Positions 27,700 through 39,286 of a stretch of DNA of 64,000 nucleotides are shown here, piece after piece (the first letter of the stretch is position 1; each line of letters opens with the position of its first letter). Origin of the DNA: Amphiduros pacificus (Eukaryota; Annelida; Polychaeta; Phyllodocida; Hesionidae). The notes under the pieces are model-generated. The model was not told where the DNA came from. It worked only from the letters and a program-made list of their open reading frames with translations, and did not search any database. Both the position numbers and the translations under genes were made by a program. Location: assembly GCA_949316495.1 (NCBI GenBank), contig OX439004.1:42270447-42334446 (forward strand), in the 5' to 3' direction.

Positions 27700-29060
27700 G
27701 AAAAATGCTAAGAAGGGAGTTATTGGGAGATCCTGGGCCCACACATAAAGAAAGACCAGTACGGCAACATGAAGGGCTGTTCCACCACCATGGCCCTCAT
27801 TGAGCTGTTTGACGCATGGGCCAAAGCCAGTGACATCCCTGGAGCTCAGATCCGAGTGCTGCTTGTAGACTTCAGAAAGGCATTCGATCTTATTGATCAC
27901 AACATCCTGCTTCGAAAGCTTTGTGACTATGGCGTACCTCCTGTCCTTCTCCGGTGGGTGCATGGTTTTTTGCTGGACCGACAACAACGGATCAAGATCG
28001 GGCAGTCAACTTCTGAATGGTGCCATATCCATGGTGGCGTGCCCCAAGGTACCAAACTGGGGCCACTCTTCTTCATCGTCATGATAAATGACATGGACCT
28101 GGCACTACCCGCCCTGAAGTACGTTGACGACACATCCATGTGGGAGATCTTGTATATGCCCACCCCCAGAGCCCAAGCCAAAGGAGCTGTCGTGCCACAG
28201 AGTGAAATGCAGGGTGCTGCAGATGGTGTCGACACCTGGACTGATGATAACAACATGAGACTGAATGCTGTCAAGACCAAAGAAATGTTTATATGCTTTA
28301 GCAGGTGTCCCACTATCCCACCAGATCTCATCATAAAAGGTATGGCCATTGAAAAAGTGGAAACATCAAAGCTGCTTGGCATCCATATCAGTGCTGATCT
28401 GAAATGGGACAAACATGTGGACACAATCTACAAGAAAGCCTCATCCAGACTGTACTTCTTGTGCATGTTACGACATGCTGGAATTCCACAAAAGGACTTG
28501 GTGGGCATCTATGTCACCATACTCCGCCCGCTCGTGGAGTATGCCTGCCAAGTCTGGCATCCCGGCCTCACAAAGACACAAGAACACACGCTGGAGAGTA
28601 TTCAGAAACGAGCACTGCGCATCATATAACCAGATCTATCATATGATGATGCCATGACAGAGTCAGGACTGCCCACCCTTGCAAATCGACGAATTGAAAT
28701 GTGCCATAAACTCTATGATAATATGCAAAATGAGTCACACCCATTACATAAATTACTGCCAGAAACCAAGGACTGTAAACATTCACTTAGAAATGCCAAA
28801 AAATATGAAATGCCTCGATGTAAGACTAATAGATACAAAAACAGCTTCATACCATATTGCCTATACAATTTCCAGTAATTGTTTTTAAACCAGATGTATG
28901 TATATGAATGTGATCCTAAAGTATTCTAGTCAATGATTTTACTTTTCACTCTAGTCATTTATATCCTGTTTTAATGTGCACTCAAGATACCTTTTATATA
29001 CAATTCAACTTGTAAAGTTGCTGCGAATAAAACCTTTTATTATTATTATTATAATTATTA
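27700..29060 (+). mobile_element. 5'-truncated LINE with reverse transcriptase, (TTA)n tail
   Basis: The frame 27769-28629 (286 aa) encodes an RT: LLVDFRKAFDLIDHNILLRKL (motif A), GGVPQGTKLGPLFFIVMIND (motif B) and LKYVDDTSMWE (motif C, YVDD), then KLLGIHISADLKW and the C-terminal YACQVWHPGLTKTQ. One TAA at 28627 follows ALRII. Past it the same frame continues with PDLSYDDAMTESGLPTLANRR up to CKTNRYKNSFIPYCLYNFQ and ends at 28876. The element ends in AATAAAACCTTTTATTATTATT (29030-29065). It belongs to the jockey superfamily (CR1/L2-like) but to another family than the KH-carrying LINEs. No endonuclease is left. Confidence 0.85.
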
Positions 29061-29268
29061 TTATTATCAGATGTCCAGAACTTTCTGCTATACGAGACTG
29101 ATATTGTTGAGTTATCTGATCAGAATGTTGTCACTTGCCATCACATTAGCATCAATAATGAGCATCACAACTCCCATCAATACGTTTTTTTTTCACTTTT
29201 GAAAAATGCAGCCACAACAATCAATCAAGATTGGAAATTTAAATGTAAGAGTTAATATATATATATAA

Positions 29269-29300
<32 letters not shown>

Positions 29301-29400
29301 CGGTGTAAAATCTGATCTGAGGGTCGGATTTAGCTTCGCCTTGACAAGGCGCGGCGCTCGAGGTGCAGATCTGGTTGTACTCGTGCAAGACGTGCATTAC

Positions 29401-29542
29401 AAGCTTGGAACCACCTCCTTGCTTTCTTGTTATCTAACCGCCTAGATAACCTCTGCCTAACCACCTAGGCTCTACCCAACCACCTGGGTCTCTATAACAC
29501 TGTTTTCATTATTTTGAAAATGCTCTGCCTAACCACCTAGGC
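29401..29542 (+). repeat. five hairpins with constant ACC[A/G]CC loop (LINE 5' leader)
   Basis: Loops of six bases lie at 29410-29415 (ACCACC), 29437-29442 (ACCGCC), 29460-29465, 29479-29484 and 29532-29537 (ACCACC). The stems are AAGC-TT-GGA/TCC-TT-GCTT, GTTATCTA/TAGATAAC, GCCTA/TAGGC, ACCCA/TGGGT and GCCTA/TAGGC, all perfectly paired except for the TT/TT bulge of the first. The loop is kept while the stem bases change together, the mark of a structured RNA or a structured DNA site. Confidence 0.8.
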
Positions 29543-29971
29543 CTCAAATTTTCTTGTCCCGCCCGTGGACAAAGACCACCAAGCTGCCTTAACGTAGCAT
29601 CCTGCCTTGATATTTCGTGATAACACGTACAGAATATTTTTGGGCACACAACTGTTATATACTCGTATATACTACAGTTTTCTATTTATTTGCATATAAA
29701 TATTATTTAAACTGAATATTTCAACGGATTATCAGTGTCTATTTCTGGCCTGTTCATTCACAATATATAACACAGCCAGCATTAACTTGACACTCCCTCT
29801 GCACGGCTTTACCCGAGCTCGCAATCTTAGATTTCCTACCAGAGCTCATAGCTGACATTAATCCGCTTAAACAATGATTTTTCAAATTAAATTTTTACAT
29901 ACCCGCCATCTCTCACTTGCCGACTATTTTCTGTCTGGAAAGCATCATGCTGAAGGTTGATAATTTGAAAA

Positions 29972-31156
29972 ATGGCTATCACCACTCGTAGAGCTGCCAA
30001 GGATGTACTAGAAGCGGGTCCTGAGATACCTGAGACCCCAACCGCTCCTGCAGCCCTCGAGGCTCCAACTCTTTCGCCAGCTGATGAACTGTTAGCTTTG
30101 CGAAAAACCTACGACGATCTTGTCATGATGAATGAGGCAAATGTTGCTTCTAACAACCGGCTGACTGACCGGGTTCGAGCCCTGACTGAAGATAAGGACT
30201 CTCTCGAGCGAGATAACACAGCTCTCTCGGCCGAGTTAGCATCGGCACTGACCACCATCAAGGAGAAAGATGAACTGCTTGAATCTTTCCTCCCTTCGTC
30301 GTCGGATGTCCGCGGTCCCAAGGCGAAGAATACCACGCAACTACTAGTAGTCTTGCCCAAAGACGATCATCGGGAAGCCATCACCACAGGTATTGTGTGG
30401 CCTGATTGCAATGTTAAAACCTCTGCGGAGAATTTGAATTTTTTATCCACCAGATCGGATAGGACGGCTGCTGCCGACCACGTTCTGATACTCCCGGACA
30501 TCTCATCTATCGTGGCCGGTGGAATGGGTGAAACTCTATTTAACATTATAATTGATGAAGTAGAAAAGATCCGGGCAAAAGGCCCCACTGTGTCCATCGT
30601 CTCGTCACCACCGCCGATAGGGACCACAAAACGTAAACAGTGGATGGTGCTGAACAGTTTGTTATCATCGCACAAGATGGCAGGATTTGATTTTATTCCC
30701 ATTCCTCTTTTTAAGGGGTCCATCACCAAGGTGCGCACTTCTGATGGCGATCTGTTACAATCTTCGTTGGACACTATCATAAGTATTATGAACAGTTCCA
30801 CTATTCCGGATAAGGTGAAGTTCATCCCTCCATCTAAACCTGCCTCCGACGAGGATGACGTGATGGTAGTTTCCTCGCCAACGGTGCCCCCGCGCCGGTG
30901 CAAAGCACCATTTGTGAAATCCACGAGACCTGCTAGCGGCAGCGCTACACGTGAAGTCTTGGCCATCATATTAACGGCGGCGGGCCGAATAATCGGCCAC
31001 AAAGGCGCGACTATACGTTCTCTCAATGCCATTGAAGGGTTGTCTGTCAAAGCGGTGAACGTAGATGACGATTCCTCCCTTGTAAAATTCGCGGGTCCTC
31101 GAGATGCAGTGAAGAAAGCCCGTACTCGGGTACAGAGGATCATTGACAGTATATGA
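29972..31156 (+). CDS. LINE ORF1: coiled coil, SGNH-like domain and KH domain
   Basis: This intact 394-aa frame starts MAITTRRAAKDVLEAG. Residues 25-110 are a coiled coil (LLALRKTYDDLV, DSLERDNTALSAELAS). Residues 120-265 form an alpha/beta domain (LLVVLPKDDHREAITTGIVWP, HVLILPDISSIVAGGMGETL, TVSIVSSPPPIGTTKR, GFDFIPIPLFKGSI). Its order recalls the SGNH esterase-like domain known in CR1-type ORF1 proteins, but the catalytic Ser block is not seen. Residues 330-394 are a KH domain (LTAAGRIIGHKGATIRSLNAIEGL, GxxG loop GHKG). The CCCH finger of the other copies is absent here. Its inferred role is binding and packaging of the LINE RNA. The frame is notably unbroken, unlike ORF2 of the same element. 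Confidence 0.75.
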   Translation: MAITTRRAAKDVLEAGPEIPETPTAPAALEAPTLSPADELLALRKTYDDLVMMNEANVASNNRLTDRVRALTEDKDSLERDNTALSAELASALTTIKEKDELLESFLPSSSDVRGPKAKNTTQLLVVLPKDDHREAITTGIVWPDCNVKTSAENLNFLSTRSDRTAAADHVLILPDISSIVAGGMGETLFNIIIDEVEKIRAKGPTVSIVSSPPPIGTTKRKQWMVLNSLLSSHKMAGFDFIPIPLFKGSITKVRTSDGDLLQSSLDTIISIMNSSTIPDKVKFIPPSKPASDEDDVMVVSSPTVPPRRCKAPFVKSTRPASGSATREVLAIILTAAGRIIGHKGATIRSLNAIEGLSVKAVNVDDDSSLVKFAGPRDAVKKARTRVQRIIDSI

Positions 31157-31258
31157 TGTGATTGGCCAGAGCCAAGTAATCGTAAAGACATTTTTAACTT
31201 CGATTTATCTAACAATGTAAAAGATACAACTGTAAATAAAAATTTCACCACATCTTGT

Positions 31259-31620
31259 ATGTATATATGTGCGTGTTCTTGTCTGCGAACATCAGCTCGC
31301 AACTCTGTTCAATTCCAACTATCTTCTTCTAATAAAAATGAATATGAATGCACAAATATACCCCATGTCTTTAAAACAAATCACATTCTTCTATGCCAAT
31401 GGCATCTTGACCTGTTAAACGTCACTAACAATCTGAAGAATGTAAATCTTTTTCTTATCAATAATATGAATGGGTACAAAATACAAAGGGCGACCCCCAG
31501 TTCATGATCGATCTTAAAAGCCAAATTACCTGCCATATTATTGATAAACTGAATAATATATCAGTCCTACCCGGCCTAACCGTTGGGGAATCTTTGTGGA
31601 CTCCGAACCTATTTGACTGG
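31259..31620 (+). pseudogene. LINE linker region remains
   Basis: One frame (31259-31504) and a following piece (DPQFMIDLKSQITCHIIDKLNNISVLPGL, 31490-31580) lie in the place that the 267-aa Cys-rich linker occupies in the copy at 10780. Resemblance is positional more than in sequence, so the call is weak. Confidence 0.35.
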
Positions 31621-31639
31621 TGAGTCGCACAACTGTTTC

Positions 31640-32089
31640 CCGAGTTATGACATAACCTGGGCAAACACTCGTCTCAAAGAACTGTCAATTTCTATTAAAC
31701 GCTCTCTCACACCACAACAAAAACATACACGTGGTTCCAGAGAAACCACGCCTACTTTGATCACATGGTCAAAATCAACCAATCAGAGCCATCCTCGCTC
31801 GTACCTTTCACAACCTCCCCTTGCAGTCAGGACACGATTGTCACACTCAAAACCCATCTTAAATCCTCACAGAAGGGTTCAAAGCGACAATCGAAACAGT
31901 AATCGGTTCAATTGTTTACGCTACCAAGGACAATCGTCTGACGAATGTCCTCAGCTAGCCACGCCCAACCATACCACGTGGTCTGGCCAGGCCAATCACA
32001 ACGTGGTGAGGCCTGCAGGGCCGGCTCTGAATACACGTGCTCACTCTGCTCCATGTGGTCAGCCACAAATTGTAAACAAACGACAATAC
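31640..32089. other. foreign or unassigned sequence inside LINE
   Basis: The segment separates the LINE linker from the LTR-related piece. It contains short GTGG/CCACG motifs and no defensible gene. An open frame here is not similar to any domain I know. Confidence 0.3.
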
Positions 32090-32689
32090 TGTACTGTACA
32101 ATAAGCATAGCTCGCTAACTCGCTGGCTGTGAGTTGGGGCACGGATCCCAGCTACCCTATATAACCTCGTGAAGGTGACAGGCAATAAGGACTGCAGACA
32201 CAGGATATACACGACACAATAGTTACCTTTATTCGGTGCTGTGATTCCTCCTTGTCTGGCTAGGCCGGCATGGCAATGAGCGAGGCATATGAACTACCCA
32301 AATGCATGATACTTATGAGATCCTATCTATACACAAAACACCCAAGTCTATGCAGTCACGATACTGAGAGTCGTGGATCTTCTGTGGCAAGTGGTCGATC
32401 TATCTCTGCTTCTCCGGTCTCCAGGTTCTGCTCTCCCCCAGATCCAACGGTTGCGCGCCTCTTTTAAGGGGTCACTCCACGTCATCTGTGGGGGCTTGCC
32501 TATGTGGCTTCCTCACGCGTCTTCGGATGGACTCGTCTTGCCTGCATATCCAACATGGGCTCGTCTGTTTGCACGTGATCTCTCAGAGTGGTGGTTATGG
32601 CGACTCATCAACCATCAATATCGATCGTGATTGTCTATGAATGTCTATATGTTTCCAAGAGTCTCTGGGTGTGTATTCTATATCCTACA
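32090..32689 (-). mobile_element. LTR fossil related to the solo LTR at 3817-4551
   Basis: Positions from about 32090 to 32689 match the reverse complement of 3817-4490. The match includes the ACTCGCTGGCTGTGAGT block, the AATAAA-containing block (32225-32235 on the complement) and the terminal CCTACA at 32684-32689. It interrupts the endonuclease start of the LINE just before QSISSKILPVKDYF. The left boundary is not clear. It looks partial, and it is younger than the LINE. Confidence 0.6.
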
Positions 32690-35462
32690 CAGAGCATATC
32701 TAGCAAGATCCTGCCAGTAAAAGATTACTTTAACGAGCATGACCTTGATGCCCTGTTCATGACCGAAACTTGGATGCATGACTCCAAATCTGACAAGGTT
32801 AAACGAGAACTTGAAGATGGCTCACTTGAATTTCAGTCCTTTCCTAGGATAGGACGGACATGGGGAGGATTAGGGATTTTATACAAATCTGAACTCCCTT
32901 TCACAACCAATAGGGCCAAACAACCAGTGGTCACCACCATGGAGCTCATGGAATCATCCATCACATTAAGGGGAAAAAAGATAACGTTTGTGGTGATATA
33001 TAGACCTGAACCATCTAATCGGAATAGATATACCTACATTGAGTTTTATGATGAGTTCACCTAGTTGGTTGCACATTATGGTTCATTTAGTCATGAGGAC
33101 ATTTTCCTTGGTGACTACAACTTCCATGTCAACCTCCCCTTAAAACCTGATGTCATTAAGTTGAATGATATCCTATCTACCTTTGATCTAACACAATGGG
33201 TTCAGGAACCAACCCATAGGTTAGGGAACACCCTTGATCTAATCATTACCTTCAGGGGTAACAAACTCCTGAAGAGCCACCTGGTGGATGAATACTTATC
33301 TGATCATAAGATGATTAAGATATACCTTGATATTTCACCTCCAAAACCCCCCAAAAAATCTATCAAATATAGGAATTTCAAGGGATTAGATCTTGAGTCC
33401 CTAAGGAGGGACATCAAATCCCTAACTGGTAGAGACACAAAATGGGAACACGTATCCTTGAATGACATGGTAAATTATTATGACAGGGAACTCACATCAC
33501 TCATGGATAAACACGCTCCTATCAAGGTTGCCAAGGTCACTCAGCGCAAACCTGTACCTTGGATGAGTGACCAATTAAAGCTGGAAAGGTCTCTCAAGAG
33601 GAAACTTGAGAGGAAAATGAACAAGACTGGTTCTCAGATTGATAAAGAATTATACAAGTCTCAGAGAAATAAGTATAATTCCTTGCTGAAATCGTCTCAA
33701 TCTACATATTTTTCCAACCTGGTTGAGGAAAATAAACATGACCCAAAAAAACTTTTTAGAGTCATAGACACAGTCATGCACAAGAAAAAGGACACACCAA
33801 TGTCACTCAAGCTGAGAAATTTAATAAATTCTTTCTTGAAAAAATAGAAAGAATTCGCCAGGAAATTGATACGGCGCCACTCAGCCAGAATCTGCCACCA
33901 GGTGACACTACAAACAATAGTACAGCATGTCTGGATAGGTTCATACCTTTAACCATAGATGATGTGCGTAAATTAATTAAGATGTCTGCAAAGAAATCAT
34001 GTGAGCTGGATCCTATCCCAACCTGGCTCCTGCTTGACCTCCTAGATGATCTCCTACCATTAATTACTTCCATTATAAATAAATCACTGATGTAATCGGA
34101 AGTATCAGAAAATATGAAGATAGCCATTATAACACCTCTTCTTAAGAAACTTGGTCTTGAACTAATTGAAAAGAACTACAGGCCTGTTTCAAACCTGACT
34201 TTTACCTCAAAGTTAACTGAGAGGGCAGTAGCCAACCAGTTAGTCCCTCATCTTGTAAGGAATGGCCTTACTGACAAGTTCCAGTCTGCCTACAAGGAAT
34301 ATCACAGCACTGAAACCGCTTTGTTAAAGGTGCAAAATGATATCTTGCATGCTCTAGACAATAAAAAGGCAGTCATCTTACTGTTACTGGACCTCTCCGC
34401 TGCCTTTGACACCATTGACCATCAAATCCTATTCGACAGACTGGAGGCTAGGTGTAATGTCAAAGGTCACGCCCTCTCCTGGACTAGGTCCTATCTTAGG
34501 AACAGGAAACAGTGTGTGAAGGTTGGTACCCATAGGTCATGCCTGAAGTCCATAAAATATGGAGTACCACAGGGCTCAGTTCTGGGTCCCATACTGTTCA
34601 CCATTTACATGACACCCCTCGCAGACATTCTAGCCAAGTATGGTCTGAGCTATCATATATATGCAGACGACACTCAGATCTACATCCCTGTTGACCACAC
34701 TTCCCCACACCAGGGAGACATCAGCAGACACAAACTAGAAGAATGTGTCTATGAGGTCAGAAATGTCCTCATATCTAATAAGATGAAGATAAATGATGGA
34801 AAGACAGAGATGCTCATATGTACTGACAAGTACAATACTGCAACCAGCAGTAGTATCCCTGACACAATCAGAGTTGGTCACTCGGATATTTCTCCTAGTG
34901 AGTCAGTGGTAGATCTTGGTATCACATTTGACTCAAACATGGACATGAAGGCTCAGATCAGAAAAATGTGTCAGAAGGGGTACTATCATATCAGGAATCT
35001 GGCAGCCATTAGACATTGTCTAGACGAGAAGACTGCTGTTACACTTACCCATGCTTTTGTTACATCCACTCTGGACTATGGTAATGGCCTACTGGCTGGT
35101 CTTCCTAAAACTGATATTAGGAAGCTGCAATACCTACAAAACTCTGCAGCACGCGTTGTAGGAAAAATTAGGAAGTTCGATCACATCTCAGGAAAACTAC
35201 AGGAATTGCACTGGCTCCCTGTACATGCGAGAATAGACTTTAAAATCCTTCTCCTAACCTGGAAGGCCCTAAATGGTAAGGCTCCGTCTTACTTACGAGA
35301 TCTACTCCAAATCAAAGATGGGGAACGCTGCCTAAGATCCAACGATGGCACCCATCTACAAGTACCTAAAACTAGGCTAAGGACAGTGGGTGACAGGGCC
35401 TTTTCATCTGTTGGCCCCAGACTCTGGAACTCCCTGCCTACTGAAATTAGGACAAGCACTTA
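32690..35462 (+). pseudogene. LINE ORF2: endonuclease and reverse transcriptase, few breaks
   Basis: Endonuclease motifs: FMTETWMHDS (32757), YRPEPSNRNR (33000), GDYNFHVN (33110) and LSDHKMIKIYLDI (33298). The RT frame 34114-35463 (449 aa) has NYRPVSNLTFTSKLTERA, LDLSAAFDTIDHQ, GVPQGSVLGPILFTIY, YHIYADDTQIYI and the C-terminal HWLPVHARIDFKILLL. Breaks in this copy: a TAG after DEFT (33062), a frame break near 33840, a TAA near 34094 and a TAA at 35461 before the SSKNRLKTHLF tail. The RT catalytic residues are all present. Confidence 0.8.
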
Positions 35463-35599
35463 AGTCTCCTCCAAGAATAGACTGAAGACTCACCTCTTCA
35501 GGGCACACGTCCTGAACACAGTCATCAGTCATTTCATGATGAAACCAGATGATAATTGTAAAGTCAACTTGACCAAAATGCACTGGCCAGCACAGTAGT

Positions 35600-35880
35600 G
35601 AAAATTGTGAATCTGGCTCTTTTAAATGCAATAGTGAACACCTGCCATATTCTCAGAATTGTCCCTCTTTTATAAGAGAAAAAAAACATTCAGAGAATAA
35701 TTTAAAGTACACAGAAAATATTTCCTTCCAAGAAACCAGAAAACGTGTAGAAAACAAAGATACCCATCAAAGAAATTCCAATGCTATTGTCACAAAATCA
35801 AACGATACTAAATCCATTTCAGTTCAAACAGATTTATCATGGCCAATTGGTGAAAATAACTATTCCTTGAGCAAATCAAT
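35600..35880 (+). mobile_element. zinc-knuckle ORF1 fragment of a jockey/I-type LINE
   Basis: The translation gives KCNSEHLPYSQNCPSFIREKK, then KYTENISFQETRKRVENK. The Cys-His-Cys spacing followed by an arginine-rich SYxEARK-like helix is typical of gag-like ORF1 proteins of I and jockey LINEs. It may belong to the same family as the RNase H LINE at 17113-19350. Confidence 0.55.
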
Positions 35881-35927
35881 AATCAATAATTGTTATAACA
35901 GCAATATCCTGCTGCAGTTTGTTTATT

Positions 35928-36218
35928 TGGGGTTTTACATCACTTTCAACATTATTTCAGTCATTTCGTGATGAGACCTACTTGTAGCAGATATAATGCT
36001 GCCTCACCGAATTGTCATGTTGCAGGTCCTTGACATGACAACCCACCCAGTCACAGATTTACAAGGACAATTGGCACGGGCCTCAACTCATGTGTGAAAT
36101 TGTATCATGAATTCAATCTTGGCATGGCCGGGGATCGAAACCACAACCTTTGGATCACCACAGAGGAACTGGTGCTAACAAGCTGGCGCTCTAACCAACT
36201 GTGCCATGGCCCGTGGCC
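35928..36218 (-). mobile_element. tRNA-derived SINE, family 1
   Basis: On the minus strand it starts GGCCACGGGCCATGGCACAG, with box A TGGCACAGTTGGTTAGAGCG and box B GGTTTCGATCCCC, and a body ending in a GGTCTCATCACGAAATGACTG-type tail followed by GTGATGTAAAACCCC. Of the three copies it keeps the clearest pol III boxes. The head has tRNA-like spacing, but it is not a tRNA gene. Confidence 0.8.
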
Positions 36219-38214
36219 TTTTTGGTAGTTCACCAGTCTTCTGACTGCTATATTCCAAGTGGTATATAGTTTATCAGCTGATTGACTATACATATATTCC
36301 ATATTCCATGAATTGTCTTTAACCTAACCTTACACAGTAGATGTGCAAAGCCAAACTGTGTGATGATATTGTTAACACAGCCTATGAATTGACCCTTTCT
36401 GTTCAACATATCACTGTCTTCTCTGCATGGCGAGGTAGAGTCACATACTACCTCTGCCACAATTGGCATGATATGCAGAATACTTTTTCCTCACATTAGC
36501 ATGCAATTACCATACAGCTCTACAATTGGTTGGTTCTTGTACATGGTCATACATCATGCCACTGCCGCACATGTGTATATGCCTATTTCATACATTCAAA
36601 GGTAGTTTGGAATGGATCATTTATAATTGGGAGGGGATGGGTATTGGAAATATTCTGTTGGAAAAGTATTGTATATCAATTTTACATCACTTTCAACATT
36701 GTTTCAGTCATTTCATGATGAAAACAGATATAACAGTCTTGCCCCCACAAAAAAGTCAAGATTTTTCTTTTTATTTGCCTTGAAGAGTAATGATCCATCC
36801 CCAAACTATTATTATCTCGCCTATTTTTGTGTACATATCACTCAGATCTCATTCGTTGTTGTTCTCGCTCTCGTCATAACAATGACACCAATTGGTGATG
36901 TTGTTATATGACAAAATATTTGAGTCTGTGCTTATTGGCTGCTGAAATAAAGCTTATACTGGGAGTCGTCTCCTAAAACTGCCGCTTATCTCCATTTACT
37001 TGCAGAGCCTGGTATAAATCCAGGATCTGCTAAGGAGAGTAATCACTGTCAAACTTCATACAACAGTCATCAAAGTGGCCCAGGTGCTTCAGTTTGGTGT
37101 AGTACTTGGGCTCCTCACCCAAAAATATGGGATGCTATGTGATGCTGTCAGTGCATTTACCATTGTGAAATGTTAATCCAGTTCTGTCAGAGAAAGATTT
37201 GCAGATATTGAGCATGTTTTTCAGGCCTCTCAGACTTGGACACATTTACTTCAAATCAACTGTGTATCCCACTTCATATCGATCCAACAACCATCTCTGT
37301 TTTCCAGCTCATAGTGTTATTTAGCAGTTAAATATAATGAAAGGTTTTTGTTGTGTGATAAGTTACCTTCATAGCAAACAGCCTGCAAATTTAAATTCAG
37401 AATGAATTATTTCACTTTGTGGTGTACAGTTTCTGACAAACATTACAACTCCACCATGTGCTCCTATCTATGGCATTCTATACCGTGTGAAACATTTTTA
37501 ATGTCATGGAATTATTTCTATCTTTGGCTTCCTGCACAGAACAGAAATATATTTTAGGACTAATAGATCCAATTCTTTTTGATCAACCTTAAGCTCTGCA
37601 TTTTCACTGTCAATTCCTTATTAATGGGCTCTGAGGCTCAAAATGACTTTTCTTACCTTAGGTCATGTCAAGGTAATTCAAAGGTCATCTGCTTTTTCAA
37701 AATCTGCATTTTAATCAAAATTTGATATATTTGGCCTCCGTGTAAAAAATAACATGAATCTGCTTGCTAACTAGTGTATATCATTAAACATAACCTGCTC
37801 TTCAATGTCTGATTTCTAAATTGTTTGCTTTTATCTATGTTGCTATGGTAACAAGGCTATCAAAATACATGCAAATATATTCACTGCTCTCCCCTATTCA
37901 ACTTACCTTTTAATCCCCCATGAGTGATCCTTACTCCTCCTAAGTCTGGAAAATGCACTTTTAAAAACACTCCATGGGTAAAATGGGTACCCTTGTTTAA
38001 AGAGGTTAAATGAGGTTACCATGGTTAATGTAAACTTTTAAAGAATTCCTTGGTGAAAGGTCTGGTAAAATCCTGTCCTTTGAAATTACCTGACTTTCTT
38101 GATCTTTAAAAATTTTCGCCACATTTAACAAGATTTTGCTGACAATCTAATATTACCAACAAATTTCATATTTAAAAAAATAAGACAATAAGTGAAATGG
38201 GTGAAATGGCGTTC
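36219..38214. other. no recognised gene
   Basis: This is AT-rich sequence. A short tail fragment of SINE family 1 lies at 36677-36745 (CATCACTTTCAACATTGTTT, TCATTTCATGATGAAAACAG). Otherwise I see no gene or repeat that I can support. Confidence 0.5.
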
Positions 38215-38300
38215 CTGCAATCTTTCACCAAATATGGCCATATCAGGGCGACTTTCAAGTCGAACGCACCATCTTCCGTCCTCCACTCATTAAACCATCA
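38215..38300 (-). mobile_element. SINE family 2 fragment, degraded
   Basis: ATATGGCCATATCAGGGCGA and the degraded box B region before CCGTCCTCCACTCATTAAACC match the complement of the SINE at 41120-41305. Confidence 0.55.
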
Positions 38301-38660
38301 AAGGCAGCACCAAACCTTGCACCACAATGTTTCAAATTAAATTAAAAATAGGTACATCCTAACTTTCAAGGATATAATTCACACAATTTCACACAGGATG
38401 GAAAAACTTTTTCAGAATCTATAAACCTTACCTTCTGTTTGAGTTCCAAAAGAATTAAGAAAAGGTCTATGACTGATTGGTTGAACACCCTATACATAAA
38501 GTTATTCCATGGTGTGTACTTCCCTTAAGAGAAACCAAGCACATTCTCAGTATTCAGCACCAGCATTCGGCCACCTCGATTTATGTTATGGGTGATCTGC
38601 ACCACCTTGCCGAAGACCATGGAGATGCCAATTCTGTCTATCGTGTAGAAATCACAAAAC

Positions 38661-39012
38661 TGTGAAAGGTTTCCAAACTGGACTGGAATACAAAGGTCCA
38701 GAAAAATACACCTGTAACACAAGAAACCTAGTCTACCTCATAACATGCAGAACATGATGTGGGGGAAACTTACAGGTCATTCAAAGAATCAATGAACACT
38801 TAGGCTATATAAGGAGAAAGGAATATGACCAAGCCAGAGGTCACCACTTCAATCAACCAGGTCATAGAATAGATGACATGGAATACCAAGTGATCTACAT
38901 ACTATACAAAAAACCAATCCCATACGACCAAACCAGGGTTTCCAAGGAACTGGAATGGATTGACAAGTTAAGGACATTCAAACTAAATAGTTTGAATGAA
39001 AAGGGGAGATAA
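38661..39012 (+). mobile_element. Penelope-like element remnant: GIY-YIG endonuclease region
   Basis: The translated phrases are CNTRNLVYLITC, RINEHLGYIRRKEYDQARGHHFNQPGH, KELEWIDKLRTF and NSLNEK, ending at a TAA at 39010. A Cys pair before NLVYLITC, an HFN..GH centre and an E..WI..L end are the signature of the GIY-YIG domain at the C-terminus of Penelope-like elements. No RT is recognised upstream. The remnant is broken and the YVGET part is degenerate. The hammerhead ribozyme at 40512 fits the same class. Confidence 0.7.
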
Positions 39013-39286
39013 AGAGATTATTTTCATACCTTTATGCAGATACCCTATTGCAAAATAGATTTCAACTTAGTCCACAATCTACCCCTAACAGCTAATGCAA
39101 CACTGAACCATAAGTTTTTTTAAACCGGGTTCAAGGTACCAAAAACAGGAAAAATAAGTCTATAACACAATATAATAGACAAATACTCCATTAACAATTT
39201 TTCGGGCGTGGCTTCAGCATTCCAACTACGCTCCACGGTCAAATCAAGCAATCAACCATTGCAAGAGCCGGCCAAATCCGATTTTC

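Larger units (their letters stand above)
29300..35530 (+). mobile_element. near full-length CR1/L2-like LINE with KH ORF1, interrupted by LTR fossil
   Basis: The order is a GC-rich leader with five hairpins (29401-29542), intact ORF1 (29972-31156), linker pieces (31259-31620), foreign DNA including an LTR fragment (about 31640-32689), endonuclease (32690-33300), linker (33300-34090), RT (34114-34900) and a C-terminal part to about 35520. Similarity ends there without a (TTA)n tail, so the 3' end is replaced or deleted. Protein sequence matches the LINE at 8620-14740 throughout ORF2. Confidence 0.8.

Noticed and set aside
31583-32104. 173-aa plus-strand frame
   Set aside because: It spans the end of the LINE linker and unassigned foreign sequence; no domain and low-complexity composition.
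36105-36218. tRNA gene suggested by good A and B boxes (also 41120 and 58400)
   Set aside because: Acceptor stems do not close and the same bodies recur with shared 3' parts, so these are SINEs.
38525-38722. Minus-strand frame (FGKVVQITHNINRGGRMLVL)
   Set aside because: No family recognised and no splice support; left out of the annotation.
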